A stretch of DNA of 64,000 nucleotides from Palsa-504 sp963705835 (GTDB lineage: Bacteria; Actinomycetota; Actinomycetes; Streptosporangiales; Streptosporangiaceae): NCBI GenBank assembly GCA_963705835.1, contig CAVPLC010000088.1, forward strand, positions 1 to 64,000, written 5' to 3'. Positions 1-8,462 of the stretch are shown piece after piece (the first letter of the stretch is position 1; every line of letters begins with the position of its first letter). Position numbers and translations under genes: made by a program. The notes beneath the pieces were generated by a model. That model was not told where the DNA came from and did not search any database. It worked only from the letters and a program-made list of their open reading frames with translations.

Positions 1-2154
1 GACGGCGCTGGCACCGTGCGCCGCCTCGGCGGCGGCCCCGTAGTTGCCGTGGCCGTTGTACAGCACCGCCTGCGCGTAGTCTTTGTAGGTCAGTGCCGCG
101 CCCTCGCCCCGGTCCGAGGCGCCACGGACCATCTCCTCGGCCAGGTCGGCCGCGCCCGGCGCGTCGCCGCGCCACGCGGCGAGCACCAGCGGGACGTAGG
201 GCAAGGTGGCCTCTCTGGCCCCCGAGTCGACGCCCTCACGCTCCATCAGCAAAGCCGCCGCCTTCGACAGCTCGCCGGCCTGGACGTGGATCTCCGCGAG
301 ATAGTCCAGCGCGAACGGAAGCCAGCTGAGGGTGCCGTTGGCGCGCGCCAGCCGGGCCTGGCCGTCCGCGAGCTCGAACCACGCCTCGTCGTCCCACATG
401 TCCATGGCGACGATGTTGTACGAGACGGACAGCCAGTCCAGCTCCAGCGGCTGAGCCCGGTAGCGGCGCAGTGCCTCCTTGAGCGCGGGGGCGGCGGCCA
501 CGTACCCATCGGCCAGGCGCACGGCGAGGCCGTGGATGAGCAGCTGCGAGAGCGGCAGCGGCTGCGACCCGGAAGGCTGCAGCGTCGCGGATCTCGCGGC
601 GCGCGCCACCTGTCTCGCGTCCTGTCCGCGGGCGAGCCGGCCGGCGTAGATCGCGGCCAGCAGGGCTTCGAGATAGGTCTGCCGGGCCAGCTCGGCGTCC
701 AGGCCCTGCAGCCGCTGCGCGGCGCGCAGCATGAGCGGCGGCGCGTCGCCGCCCCGTCTCAGCGCGAACGCGATCTGGGCCCGCATCCGCTGCACGCGCG
801 CCTCGTCCAGCTCGTCCAGCGGTCCGACCTCAGCCGTTACCAGGAGGGCTTGGGCAGCCTCGAAGTCTCCGGCCGCGTACTTCGCCTCGGCCGCCGCCAG
901 GGCTCGTGAGGCCCGCTTGCCCGGGTCCGGAGTGAGCGCGACGGCTCGCTCCCAGAAGGCCGCGGCGGCGGCAACCCCGCCTCGGCGCAGCGCACGGCCG
1001 GCCGAGTCGACGAGCTCCTCGGCCACCGCCTCGTCCGGCCCGGTCGTCGCGTGAGCGCGGTGCCACGCCCGGCGGTCGGGGTCGGCCAGCGGATCGGTCA
1101 CTGCGGCCAGCGCCTCGTGTACGGCTCGCCGGTCATCGGCGGCGGCGGTCCGGTAGGCGGCCGAACGCACCAGGGGATGCCGGAAGCGCACGTTCGCACC
1201 GAACCCCACCAGGTCGGCCGCGGCGGCCAGGTTCACGGTCCCGGTGTCCAGGCCGAGTACCCGAGCCGCCCGGAGGATCAGCGCCGGGTCGCCGACCGGA
1301 TCGGCCGCCGCGAGCAGGACCAGCCGCTGGACCTCGGCTGGCAGCTCACCCAGGCGCGCTGCGTACTGATCTTCGATGCGCCTGGGCAGGTCCCCCGCGT
1401 CCGGAAGAGCGAACCCGCCGGCGAGGTCGGCGGCGCTCCGGCCTCGGTATAGCTCGAGCAGAGCCAGAGGATGGCCGCGTGTCTCCTCCAGAATCCGGGC
1501 GCGGACGCTCTCGTCGAGCGGACTCGAGATGACCGTCGCCAGCAGCGCCCGAGCCGACTGTTCATCCAGTCCGCCCAGCCGGAGTTCGGGCAGACCCGCC
1601 AGGTGATCCGGCGCGAGAGCTCCTGGGCTCGGCGTCCGGACCGCGAACACCAGCGCTATCGACTCCGCCAGCAGGCGGCGCCCCACGAATCCAAGCACTT
1701 GGGCCGACGCCTGGTCAAGCCACTGCGCGTCGTCCACGACGCACAGCATCGGCCGCTCCTCGGAGGTCTCCGCCATGAGGCTGAGGGCCGCGAGGGCGAC
1801 CATGAACCGGTCGGGGCTATCTCCGGACGCCAGCCCGAACGCGACGCTGAGCGCGCGACGCTGAGGCTCGGCCAGCGACCCGAGCCGGCCGAGCATCGAT
1901 GCGCACAGCTGGTGCAGCCCGGCGAAGGGGAGCTCCATCTCCGACTCGACGCCGACCACGCGGGCCACCACGAAACCGGATGCCTCGGCGATCAGATGTC
2001 GCAGCAGTTCCGTCTTGCCGATCCCGGGCTCTCCCCGCACGACCAGGACGGCGCTCTGACCGCTTCGCACGTTCGCGATGAGCCGTCCCAGGATCTCCAG
2101 CTCGACGGTCCTGCCGAACAACCGGGAGGGAGGCTGCACTGTCACACCGACCAT
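1..2154 (-). CDS. LuxR-family AAA ATPase transcriptional regulator (C-terminus beyond window)
   Basis: The reading frame is open from the ATG at 2154 to the window edge, giving 718 codons without a stop. The N-terminus carries an AAA ATPase module: Walker A GEPGIGKTEL at residues 41-50 and Walker B LCVVDDAQWLD near 137-147. A long helical region with TPR-like character follows. This is the layout of large actinobacterial LuxR-AAA (LAL/MalT-like) regulators, which end in a LuxR HTH, here lying off the edge. No strong Shine-Dalgarno was seen before the ATG, so a nearby start is possible. The target is unknown; the next gene leftward is not visible. Confidence 0.85.
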   Translation of the reverse strand, partial: MVGVTVQPPSRLFGRTVELEILGRLIANVRSGQSAVLVVRGEPGIGKTELLRHLIAEASGFVVARVVGVESEMELPFAGLHQLCASMLGRLGSLAEPQRRALSVAFGLASGDSPDRFMVALAALSLMAETSEERPMLCVVDDAQWLDQASAQVLGFVGRRLLAESIALVFAVRTPSPGALAPDHLAGLPELRLGGLDEQSARALLATVISSPLDESVRARILEETRGHPLALLELYRGRSAADLAGGFALPDAGDLPRRIEDQYAARLGELPAEVQRLVLLAAADPVGDPALILRAARVLGLDTGTVNLAAAADLVGFGANVRFRHPLVRSAAYRTAAADDRRAVHEALAAVTDPLADPDRRAWHRAHATTGPDEAVAEELVDSAGRALRRGGVAAAAAFWERAVALTPDPGKRASRALAAAEAKYAAGDFEAAQALLVTAEVGPLDELDEARVQRMRAQIAFALRRGGDAPPLMLRAAQRLQGLDAELARQTYLEALLAAIYAGRLARGQDARQVARAARSATLQPSGSQPLPLSQLLIHGLAVRLADGYVAAAPALKEALRRYRAQPLELDWLSVSYNIVAMDMWDDEAWFELADGQARLARANGTLSWLPFALDYLAEIHVQAGELSKAAALLMEREGVDSGAREATLPYVPLVLAAWRGDAPGAADLAEEMVRGASDRGEGAALTYKDYAQAVLYNGHGNYGAAAEAAHGASAV

Positions 2155-2247
2155 CCGGAGTGAGGGCTAGCGGAGACGCTTCACCCCAACGCTACTCGCC
2201 ACCTCAGACGGGCCGCAACGCGCCATACACCGCTCGGACAGGGACAC

Positions 2248-2964
2248 CTAGCGGCCCGCGATCTGGCCGCCGTCGATGTGCAAGATCTCGCCGGTGATGT
2301 ACGGCGATGACTCCAGGAACAGGATGCCGTCGACGACGTTGCTGACCTGGCCGACGCGCCCCAGCGGGGGAAGCTGGTCGCCGAGTCCCTCGTAGCTGTC
2401 CGCCGGGTGCACCGGGGTCTGGATGATGCCAGGCGAGACGGCGTTGACCCGGATGCCCCGGGAGGCGTACTCGACGGCCAGCGACCGGGTGGCCGCGGCC
2501 AGGCCGCCCTTGGTCAGCGCGGTCAGGACCGAGGGCGCGCTGGAGTTCGCGACCTCGGCGAGGGTGGCCGAGATGTTGACCACGTGTCCGCCGTACCGCC
2601 TGGCCATCTCGGCGATGACCCGCTGGGTCACCCAGAAGAACCCGGTCAGGTTCACCCCGACGATCAGGGCGTAGTCCTCGGCGGTGTAGTCGGTGAACGG
2701 CTTGGAGGAGTACACGCCGGCGTTGTTGATCAGGGTGTCGATGCGGCCGAACCGTTCGAGCGCAGCGTCGATGATCCGGTCGGCGGTCGCGGGCTGGGTG
2801 ATGTCTCCCTCGACGGTGAGCAGGTCCGGGTCCTGCGACGGCTTGATCGATCGGGCGTTGGCCACCACCGCCCAGCCTCGCCCGCGGTACCCGGCCACCA
2901 GGCCGGCGCTGATGCCCTGCGAACCCCCGGTGATGATGGCGACCCGCCGGTCGTTCCCGGTCAT
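2248..2964 (-). CDS. SDR family oxidoreductase lacking the usual catalytic tyrosine
   Basis: This is a 238-aa Rossmann protein of normal SDR length. It has an N-terminal glycine-rich TGGSQGIS motif, the NNAG motif and a C-terminal PGIIQTP segment, so NAD(P) binding is expected. In the catalytic region the sequence is SVLTALTKGG: the lysine is present but the position four residues before it, normally Tyr, is Thr. The start ATG at 2964 overlaps the stop of the upstream gene (ATGA), so it is translationally coupled to the isomerase-like gene at 2961-3557. The pair suggests oxidation or reduction of a small aromatic or lactone compound. The altered active site makes the activity uncertain. Confidence 0.85.
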   Translation of the reverse strand: MTGNDRRVAIITGGSQGISAGLVAGYRGRGWAVVANARSIKPSQDPDLLTVEGDITQPATADRIIDAALERFGRIDTLINNAGVYSSKPFTDYTAEDYALIVGVNLTGFFWVTQRVIAEMARRYGGHVVNISATLAEVANSSAPSVLTALTKGGLAAATRSLAVEYASRGIRVNAVSPGIIQTPVHPADSYEGLGDQLPPLGRVGQVSNVVDGILFLESSPYITGEILHIDGGQIAGR

Positions 2965-3557
2965 GGGGCGATCAGCGCCGGGTCGCTCGGGTGCCGGCTG
3001 AGCGGCGTGGTCTCGACGGTCATCCACGGGTCCATGGGCAGCGACTTCAAGATCGCCTGCATCTCGGCGGGGTGGCCGGCGTTCCACAGGCCCAGTGCGC
3101 GCGAACGGCCGGGCAACCTCCACAGCCGCAGCAGATGCCCCTCCCCGGCCAGCTCCTTCGTGCGCCGCGCCTCGCGCGCCTCGATGTTGTCCACCGCCTC
3201 GCCGGACGTGCCCTCCGGGACGCTGATGGTGAAGGTGGTCAGGAATTCCGTACCCGCGTTCCTGGCCGTCAGCGCTGGGTCGTTCGGGTGCGGCGCGAGC
3301 GGCGTCACCTCGTCGGTACGCCACACCCGCAGCGGCATCGAGGCCAGGACTTCCTCAAGCTGGCCGCCGTCCGCGGCGGCGAACAGCCCGAGCGAGCGCC
3401 ATTCACCCGGTTGCAGCGGCGGGCGCCACAGCCGCAGCAAGTGCCCCGCCGCGGCCAGTTCGCGCGAGCGGGCGGCCTCGCGGGCGCGGATGTCGTCGAC
3501 GGCCCGTTCCGGTGTCCCGTCCGGGACGTGGGTGGTCATCGTGACGAGGTATTCCAT
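2961..3557 (-). CDS. Tandem muconolactone delta-isomerase-like protein (two fused domains)
   Basis: The 198-aa product consists of two homologous halves. Each begins with a beta-strand like EYLVTMTTHVP or EFLTTFTISVP, followed by an EAVDNIEAREA-type helix, an HLLRLWR core and a terminal HPxDPAL motif. Single muconolactone isomerase domains are about 90 aa, so this is a duplication-fusion. The start at 3557 is chosen because AGGAGG lies just upstream and the family N-terminus begins there; the frame also extends further upstream. It overlaps the SDR start by 4 bp. True muconolactone isomerase activity is not proven, because related dimeric alpha/beta-barrel proteins have other roles. Confidence 0.8.
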   Translation of the reverse strand: MEYLVTMTTHVPDGTPERAVDDIRAREAARSRELAAAGHLLRLWRPPLQPGEWRSLGLFAAADGGQLEEVLASMPLRVWRTDEVTPLAPHPNDPALTARNAGTEFLTTFTISVPEGTSGEAVDNIEAREARRTKELAGEGHLLRLWRLPGRSRALGLWNAGHPAEMQAILKSLPMDPWMTVETTPLSRHPSDPALIAP

Positions 3558-3596
3558 GGCCGGCTCCTCCTGGTGCTGTGGAAGTGGAACCACTAT

Positions 3597-3633
3597 CCGT
3601 TCGGTAAAAAAGAATTTCAATTTTTCCGAACGG
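3597..3633. repeat. Intergenic inverted repeat, CCGTTCGG family, copy 1
   Basis: Arms CCGTTCGG (3597-3604) and CCGAACGG (3626-3633) flank an AT-rich centre in which AAAAA and TTTTT can pair as well. The result is a hairpin of about 13 bp with one bulged base. The flank reads ACCAC-TG-CCCGTTCGG on the minus strand. Related elements lie at 14119, 38313 and 52116. It sits 40 bp upstream of the isomerase-like start and at the probable end of the redoxin gene. Confidence 0.75.
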
Positions 3634-4227
3634 GCAGTGGTGTTACGGTCCGCATGTGGTCGGCTTGCCCGTACGGGTGGTGCATCAAGTGGTCGCCGGC
3701 GTCCCAGTTCTCGCGGAGGCCTGGCGCGGCCAGGTCCCAGTCCGGCCGGATCTGGAGGGTCACCTCGCGCAGGTCACGGCGAAGGTCTTCGAACGAGGGC
3801 CGGCCCAGAACCAGTAGCCGTTGTAGACGCTGTAGATGACCAGGCCCGGCTTGAGCACGAGGGTGTGCGGGATCATCGGATCGTAGTAGGGGTCGGTGTA
3901 CTCGGCGATGTCGAGGTCCTTCTGGATGTGGCGGCCGGCGTCAGACAGGAAGGTCCACTGGGCTCCGACCGAGTTCCGGAATTCGTTGGTCTTGAGGATG
4001 TTGTCGGTGGAGATGGTGACGATCTGGGTGTAGGCGACGCGGATCTTCGGGTAACTGGCGGCCAGCTCGACGTGCTGCTGGTGGTCCTTGGGGCAGAACC
4101 CGCCGCGGGAGAGGACCAGGATCATCGGGTCGATCCCCTGCAGTTCGCTCAGCCGGCGCCGGGTCTTGGTGTGGTCGGTCAGCTCGTAGTCGGGGAAGAT
4201 CCCGCCGGGGATGATGTCGGCGCGCAT
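3617..4227 (-). pseudogene. Redoxin (AhpC/TSA-like) protein with a frameshift
   Basis: The intact frame from the ATG at 4227 gives 155 aa, stopping at 3760. It has a thioredoxin-like core with LVLSRGGFCPKDHQQH, a single putative peroxidatic Cys, and HTLVLKPGLVIYSVYNGYWFW. After FW the reading frame becomes nonsense, while the -1/+1 alternative reads GRPSFEDLRRDLREVT and then an aromatic-rich tail to a stop at 3617. Adding one G in the GGG run at 3804-3806 joins the two. This is probably a sequencing indel, or else a recent frameshift. It is expected to act on peroxides or as a thiol oxidoreductase in the cytoplasm. It lies upstream of the isomerase/SDR pair, in the same direction. Confidence 0.7.
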
Positions 4228-4354
4228 GGTGTGCTCCTTATCCGCTCGCTTCCACGGTCGCGTTCGGGACCGCCGGTCGCGCCCGTGAACACCCTGGTCG
4301 GTTGCCCTGGTCCCGGCCCGTGATACGGCGCTGGTTCGACCGTGACGGGAACGG

Positions 4355-4744
4355 CTACTGAACCCCGCCCGGGACGGGGCCGGGCCTGGCCGCGGAACGG
4401 GCCACCGGCAGGGTGAGCATCCGCCCGGCCAAGAGGATCTCGGCGGTCAGCGCGAGCGTGACCGCGACGCTCGCCGCGCCCGCCACCACGACCAGCCACG
4501 GGCCAGCCGACCGGGCCGCGGCGACCCGGCCGAGACCGGCGCCGAACACCACGGTCCCGGCGCCCAGCACCACGAACCCGGCCATCATGATCTGCGGATC
4601 CCGGGCATCCTCCGCGGCCAGCCCGCTCAGCTGCACCTCGGCCGCGGAGTGACCGGCCTGACGCAGCGAGCTGACCACCCACGCCACGGTAAACAGCACC
4701 GGGCCAGCGACCCCGCCCGCCGCCGCCAGCCTGCCGAGCTTCAC
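4355..4744 (-). CDS. DUF998-like membrane protein, short
   Basis: This 129-aa GTG-start product has three hydrophobic segments (about 10-28, 50-72 and 82-103) and the N-terminal pattern of DUF998 proteins. Those are usually around 200 aa with six membrane segments, so roughly the last third to half is missing. The tail PVARSAARPGPVPGGVQ is not membrane-like, suggesting truncation or an indel. Function is unknown for the family. It lies between the redoxin and another small isomerase-like gene, all on the minus strand. Confidence 0.55.
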   Translation of the reverse strand: MKLGRLAAAGGVAGPVLFTVAWVVSSLRQAGHSAAEVQLSGLAAEDARDPQIMMAGFVVLGAGTVVFGAGLGRVAAARSAGPWLVVVAGAASVAVTLALTAEILLAGRMLTLPVARSAARPGPVPGGVQ

Positions 4745-4803
4745 CGGGCCAGTATCACCCTTGAGATGAGGGCGGTGAGACGATCCAGACGAACGCCGGC
4801 GGC

Positions 4804-5064
4804 TCAGGCGGGGCTGTTGTCGTCCAGTTCGATGTAGTCGAACGTGACCAGGTCGTGCTCGATAAACGGCAGGGTCGCGAGCTGAGCCGGCGCCCCGGCG
4901 GCACTGGTGTCGTTGAGGAGCAGGATGGGCCCGCTGCGGTCCGCCTTGAGGAAGACGTCCCTGATGAGGCCGTCGGCGCGGAGCTCGGCGACACGGCGGC
5001 CTTCGGCCTCCAGGTGCGGCCTGATGTCCTTGCCGGTCAGGTGGCCGATGACCAGAACCTTCAT
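4804..5064 (-). CDS. Small muconolactone-isomerase-like / ferredoxin-like fold protein
   Basis: This is an 86-aa protein starting MKVLVIGHLTGKDI. It has a beta-alpha-beta-beta-alpha-beta pattern, a conserved LRADGLIRDVFLKADRSGP stretch and the ending FDYIELDDNSPA. This resembles the single-domain relatives of muconolactone isomerase and YciI-like proteins, and is shorter than the doubled protein at 2961-3557. The ATG at 5064 overlaps the stop of the upstream MMPL fragment (ATGA), so translation may depend on that remnant. The enzymatic role is unknown. Confidence 0.6.
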   Translation of the reverse strand: MKVLVIGHLTGKDIRPHLEAEGRRVAELRADGLIRDVFLKADRSGPILLLNDTSAAGAPAQLATLPFIEHDLVTFDYIELDDNSPA

Positions 5065-5385
5065 GACGTTCCCTTCTCGGTGATGTGGGCTACGGCGGGC
5101 CGGGCGTCGACGGAACCCTTCTGGCCGGAGCTGGTTTCGGTGAGGAAGTCGGGGATGGCGCGGTCGAGCCTGCGGGGGAACCACCAGTTCGCGCGGGTGG
5201 TCAGCTGGAGGACCGCGGGGGTGGCCACCATGCGGACCAGGGTGGCGTCTAGCAGCACCGCCACCGCCATGCCGAGCCCGATGACGCGGAGCACCCGCAG
5301 GTCGCCGAGCACGAAGGCGGCGAAGACGCAGATCATGATGGCGGCCGCCGAGGTGATGATCCGCCCGGTCCGGTAGCCGGCGCAA
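5061..5385 (-). pseudogene. C-terminal remnant of an MMPL/RND-family transporter
   Basis: The frame reads GYRTGRIITSAAAIM, then a hydrophobic segment FAAFVLGDLRVLRVIGLGMA and DATLVRMVATPAVLQL, ending about 50 residues later. This matches the last membrane helices and cytoplasmic tail of MMPL lipid/drug exporters, which are normally 700 aa or more. No upstream part exists: the sequence beyond 5390 belongs to a different small gene. It is therefore a deletion remnant. Its stop codon overlaps the start of the next small gene. Confidence 0.7.
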
Positions 5386-5417
5386 GAAGCGAAGACGGTG
5401 GATCAGCCGAGGTGCTC

Positions 5418-5722
5418 CTAATAGGCCACTCCCTTGACGGCGGCGTACGCGTAGGGGTGGCGGAAGGCGGCGAGCGCCTCGTCAGCAGCGACGGGCAGCT
5501 CGAACGAAGCGCCTGACGCCGCGTCGGTGACCGAGACCGTCAGCTCGCCGTTCGTCCGGTGCCACAGCAGCGTGACCTCGATGCCGGCCCCCGCCGGTAG
5601 GCGAGCTCCGCCGTGTCCTTGTCCATCATGTCCGGTTCCGTGGATACCTCGTGCTCGGGCCGGGCGAAGTCCGGCCGGAGTTGGCGGGCGACCGTCCCGG
5701 TTCCGGGGAATCTGATCTGCAT
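5418..5722 (-). pseudogene. Small conserved-looking protein with frameshift, function unknown
   Basis: An ATG at 5722 starts MQIRFPGTGTVARQLRPDF in one frame. Codon use then continues plausibly in a second frame as AGAGIEVTLLWHRTNGELTV and ends AAFRHPYAYAAVKGVAY at 5418. One added G in the five-base G run at 5588-5592 (C run on the plus strand) would restore a single protein of about 100 aa. No membrane segment or known motif was recognised. The pattern matches other G/C-run indels in this window. Confidence 0.5.
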
Positions 5723-5812
5723 CGCATGCTCCCTTCTGTGACTTGTAGGCCAGCCTCAGGCCAGGGAGGGTGAGCGGGCGTCCTCCGGTTGATGTGATTT
5801 CGCGGATCGCTG

Positions 5813-6457
5813 TTAGCGCGGCCGGGCAGTGTCCGCGGTGGCGAGCAGGATGCGGCGGAGCTGCCTGCGCGAGGTGATGTCGAGCTTGGTGAACACCTTG
5901 GCCAGGTGGCACTGGACCGTGCGCGGGCTGAGGAACAGCCGGGTTGCGATCTCCGGGTTCGACAAGCCGTCACGGGCCAGCCGGGCGATTTGTGCCTCTT
6001 GCGCGGTCAGCTCACCATCTCGCACGGCCACCGCGCGCCTGCGGGCGGTCTCGCCGGTGGCCCGCAGCTCGCGCCGGGCCCGCGCGGCGAACCCCTCCAT
6101 GCCCATCGCCTGAAGCATGCCATGCGCGGTGCCGCCGTCACCGCCTGCACCAGCGCCGACCCCGCAGAAGTCTGGCGCAGCGCACCGAGCAGCGACACCC
6201 CAGAACCGCTGCGGATCGCGCTCGTCGTGCCCGACGGACACCCACGCGGCCCTTGCCGCCAGGCCCGCCGCGCCGATCCAGGACCGCAGCAAGATCGTCT
6301 TCCCGCTGCCCGGCGGCGCCGACACGACGGTCACCCGGGCCGCCGCCCCGAGCCGTTCGAACAGCCCGGACCGGGACACGACTCCCCCCACGCCCGAGCC
6401 GCCGACCCGGCCGGCGATGGGTTCCAGTCTCCCCGGCAGGCCCCATAGCCAGATCAT
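5813..6457 (-). CDS. Miniature MalT/LuxR-type regulator with internal deletion
   Basis: The 214-aa frame has an N-terminal ATPase start with Walker A SAPPGSGKT and the following WVSVGHDERDP strand. After a glycine-rich junction near residues 95-110 it has the C-terminal LuxR HTH (LTAQEAQIARLARDGLSNPE, then SPRTVQCHLAKVFTKLDI). Full MalT-like regulators are about 900 aa. The rest of the NB domain and all TPRs are missing, yet the frame is kept. It could be a decayed regulator or a DNA-binding competitor; the sequence does not decide. The start codon is uncertain because several in-frame alternatives exist. Confidence 0.65.
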   Translation of the reverse strand: MIWLWGLPGRLEPIAGRVGGSGVGGVVSRSGLFERLGAAARVTVVSAPPGSGKTILLRSWIGAAGLAARAAWVSVGHDERDPQRFWGVAARCAAPDFCGVGAGAGGDGGTAHGMLQAMGMEGFAARARRELRATGETARRRAVAVRDGELTAQEAQIARLARDGLSNPEIATRLFLSPRTVQCHLAKVFTKLDITSRRQLRRILLATADTARPR

Positions 6458-6566
6458 CGCACGACCCCACCCGGCAAGCGCCCCGCCGTGGGCAGTCCCG
6501 GCAATCCCTGTCGGCCCGCTCGCCGAGGCGGCGAGCGATCGGCGAAATCAATCGGACGAAGCCTGC

Positions 6567-8241
6567 TCACCGTTCCTGCTGACCTAGCAGGACATGGTCC
6601 TGTGCCGGCGGCGGCCCCGAACGGTCCTGGGCTGCCTGGTTGCCTGCCGTGGTCCGGTGAGGCCGTCTGGTCTTGGTGCCGGGTGGCTGCCGGGGGCCTG
6701 GTGGGGCGGCGGGTTTCCTGGGTGCGGTCCGGGCTCCCGGGGTGGTCCGGGGCCGCGCCTGGGCTGGCCGTGCCGCCTCCTCCGGGGCGGGCTGGTTCCC
6801 TGTCGCGCGGCGCCTGGCCCGGTGGCCGAGCCCGCGTCGCCCGATCACCAGCGCTGCCGCGTGGTGACCGGTCGCCTTCGGGTGGTGCTCCCGCAACGGG
6901 GCGAGCCAGTGCTCGGCGGCCCACCGGGAGGTGTAGGCGGGGTCAACGACGATCACCCGCAGGCCCGCATTGGCGGCCATCTGGACCAGCCGGTCGCGGA
7001 GCCTGCCGGTGGGGATGCCGCCGATCGCGCGCCGGAACCCGCGTCCTCTCCGGCCGCGTGAGGGCCGGCTGCCGTGCGCGCTCGCGTCCCTCGGCGCGGG
7101 CCTGGGCGAAGTCGAGGTCCTCGATGACGATGGCGCGGGCGCCATGCCGCCGCGCGGTCGCGATGATGCTGGTGAGGGCGGCTCGCAGGTGCCCGTCGCG
7201 GGTAGTGGACGGCAGCCCGGCCAGGTCCAGGGCGATCGTGGCCGGGACGCCGACGATGTTGCCGTCCGCCGCGACGACGGCGGCGGCGAGGTGGCCGTGG
7301 TTGACGTCGATGGCCACGACGGGGTGCTGTCGCAGGTCGCCCAGGGCCAGCGCGGGGGCGGGCGGGACCTTCCAGCTCGCGTCGAGGTACCAGCGGCCGC
7401 GTGCCGGGTCGTGGCGGATGTCGTAGCGGACGGCGCCGGTGGCCGCTTGGGCCGCGACCTCGTCGCCGCGGTAGCCGAACTGGACCGGGGCCGAGAGCCG
7501 GTAGCGGCCGTGCGGCCGGTTCGCCAGCCGGGTCAGCGGCGCGGGCAGCTTGACTTCCAGCCAGCCCTCATCGGGGTTCCAGCGGATCGTCTGGTTCCCC
7601 CACGGCGTGTCTTTCTCCCCGTCGGCGGTCAAGAACAGCCGGGACGATTCCCACTGGCTGCGCCACCGGTCCTGGGTGGGCCCGGCGGCGGCCAGGTTGT
7701 TCCTCTTGCGCAGCAGGGCTTTCCCGCCTCGCACCACGGACACGGCACCGCGTTCTGCCTGCCGGTCCACGCGGGCCAGCCGCGCCGTCAGCGTCTGCAG
7801 GCGGATCGTCTTGGCGTGCCGTTCGGCGGCGGTCGCGTACCCGCGGGTCCGGCCCGCCTTCTGGCCCGCCTGGACCGCCAGCCGGGCCGCGATCCGGCCG
7901 ATCCGGGCGGTCAGGCTGGCCCGCTCGGCCCGCAGGTTCTGCCCGGCCAGCCGGACCTGGTCCTCGCTGGTGCGGGTGATCGCCCCGGCCCACCGCGAGG
8001 AGGATTCCGCGGTCAGCGCCCGCTTGCGCACCGCCCGGGACCGCGCCCGGCCCCGCGCGTCCAGCCGCCCCTCGGCGCACCGGGCGGCCAGGTCCCGGCC
8101 CGCCAGCGACCCCAGGTGGCGGCCCGCCGCCCGCAGCACGGCCTCGTCCACCGGCGACGGACGCAGCCGGGCCCGCACCCGCGCGCCGGCCGGCGCGGCC
8201 GCCACGAACGGCGTCGCGACCGGGCGGAGGGAACCAGTCAC
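6567..8241 (-). pseudogene. tnpB: TnpB-like (IS200/IS605 OrfB-type) protein, frameshifted
   Basis: From a GTG at 8241 the frame runs 432 aa with an arginine-rich helical N-terminus and RuvC-like motifs: AIDVNHGHLAA (Asp about 312) and IVIEDLDFAQ (Glu about 374). Near 7060-7085 the homology moves to another frame, which reads SRGRRGRGFRRAIGGIP, then DPAYTSRWAAEHWLAPLREH and HHAAALVIGRRGLGHRARRR, ending at 6567. The usual CxxC zinc finger is absent, and HH stands where the third RuvC Asp (ADxNAA) is expected. No TnpA partner or clear element ends were seen. It is likely a dead or specialised TnpB relative. Confidence 0.75.
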
Positions 8242-8462
8242 TAGCCCGCCGCCCCCGGGACACCCCGCAAGCCGGTGCGTACATATTCGAGAACTACCAC
8301 CTATCCAGGATAGTTTCTAGTACATGCTTTCGCTATCTACGACACACCGGATAAGCCAACGGTTCTAACCCTTCCCGGCCCGAGGTTGGTATTCAAGGAC
8401 GGCCTCCTGCACTGGCATATGCGCGGGTGAGGAGTGATCTTGAACAGGGAAGAGGGATTGTG
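8242..8462. other. Intergenic region between TnpB-like gene and GMC oxidoreductase
   Basis: About 220 bp without a gene, AT-richer than its surroundings around 8280-8345. That position suits the promoter of the rightward GMC gene and/or the right end of the TnpB-carrying element. A GAGGG ribosome binding site lies just before 8463. No tidy inverted repeat long enough to call an element end was found. Confidence 0.4.

Noticed and set aside
3597..3633. Ordinary intrinsic terminator
   Set aside because: The stem is plausible, but the A/T tracts lie inside the loop rather than after the stem, and related one-armed copies occur elsewhere, so a repeat family explains it better.
2407..4323. 638-codon open frame on the plus strand
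   Set aside because: It lies opposite the SDR, isomerase-like and redoxin genes; the translation is low-complexity Gly/Arg/Pro sequence with no family features, typical of antisense frames in GC-rich DNA.
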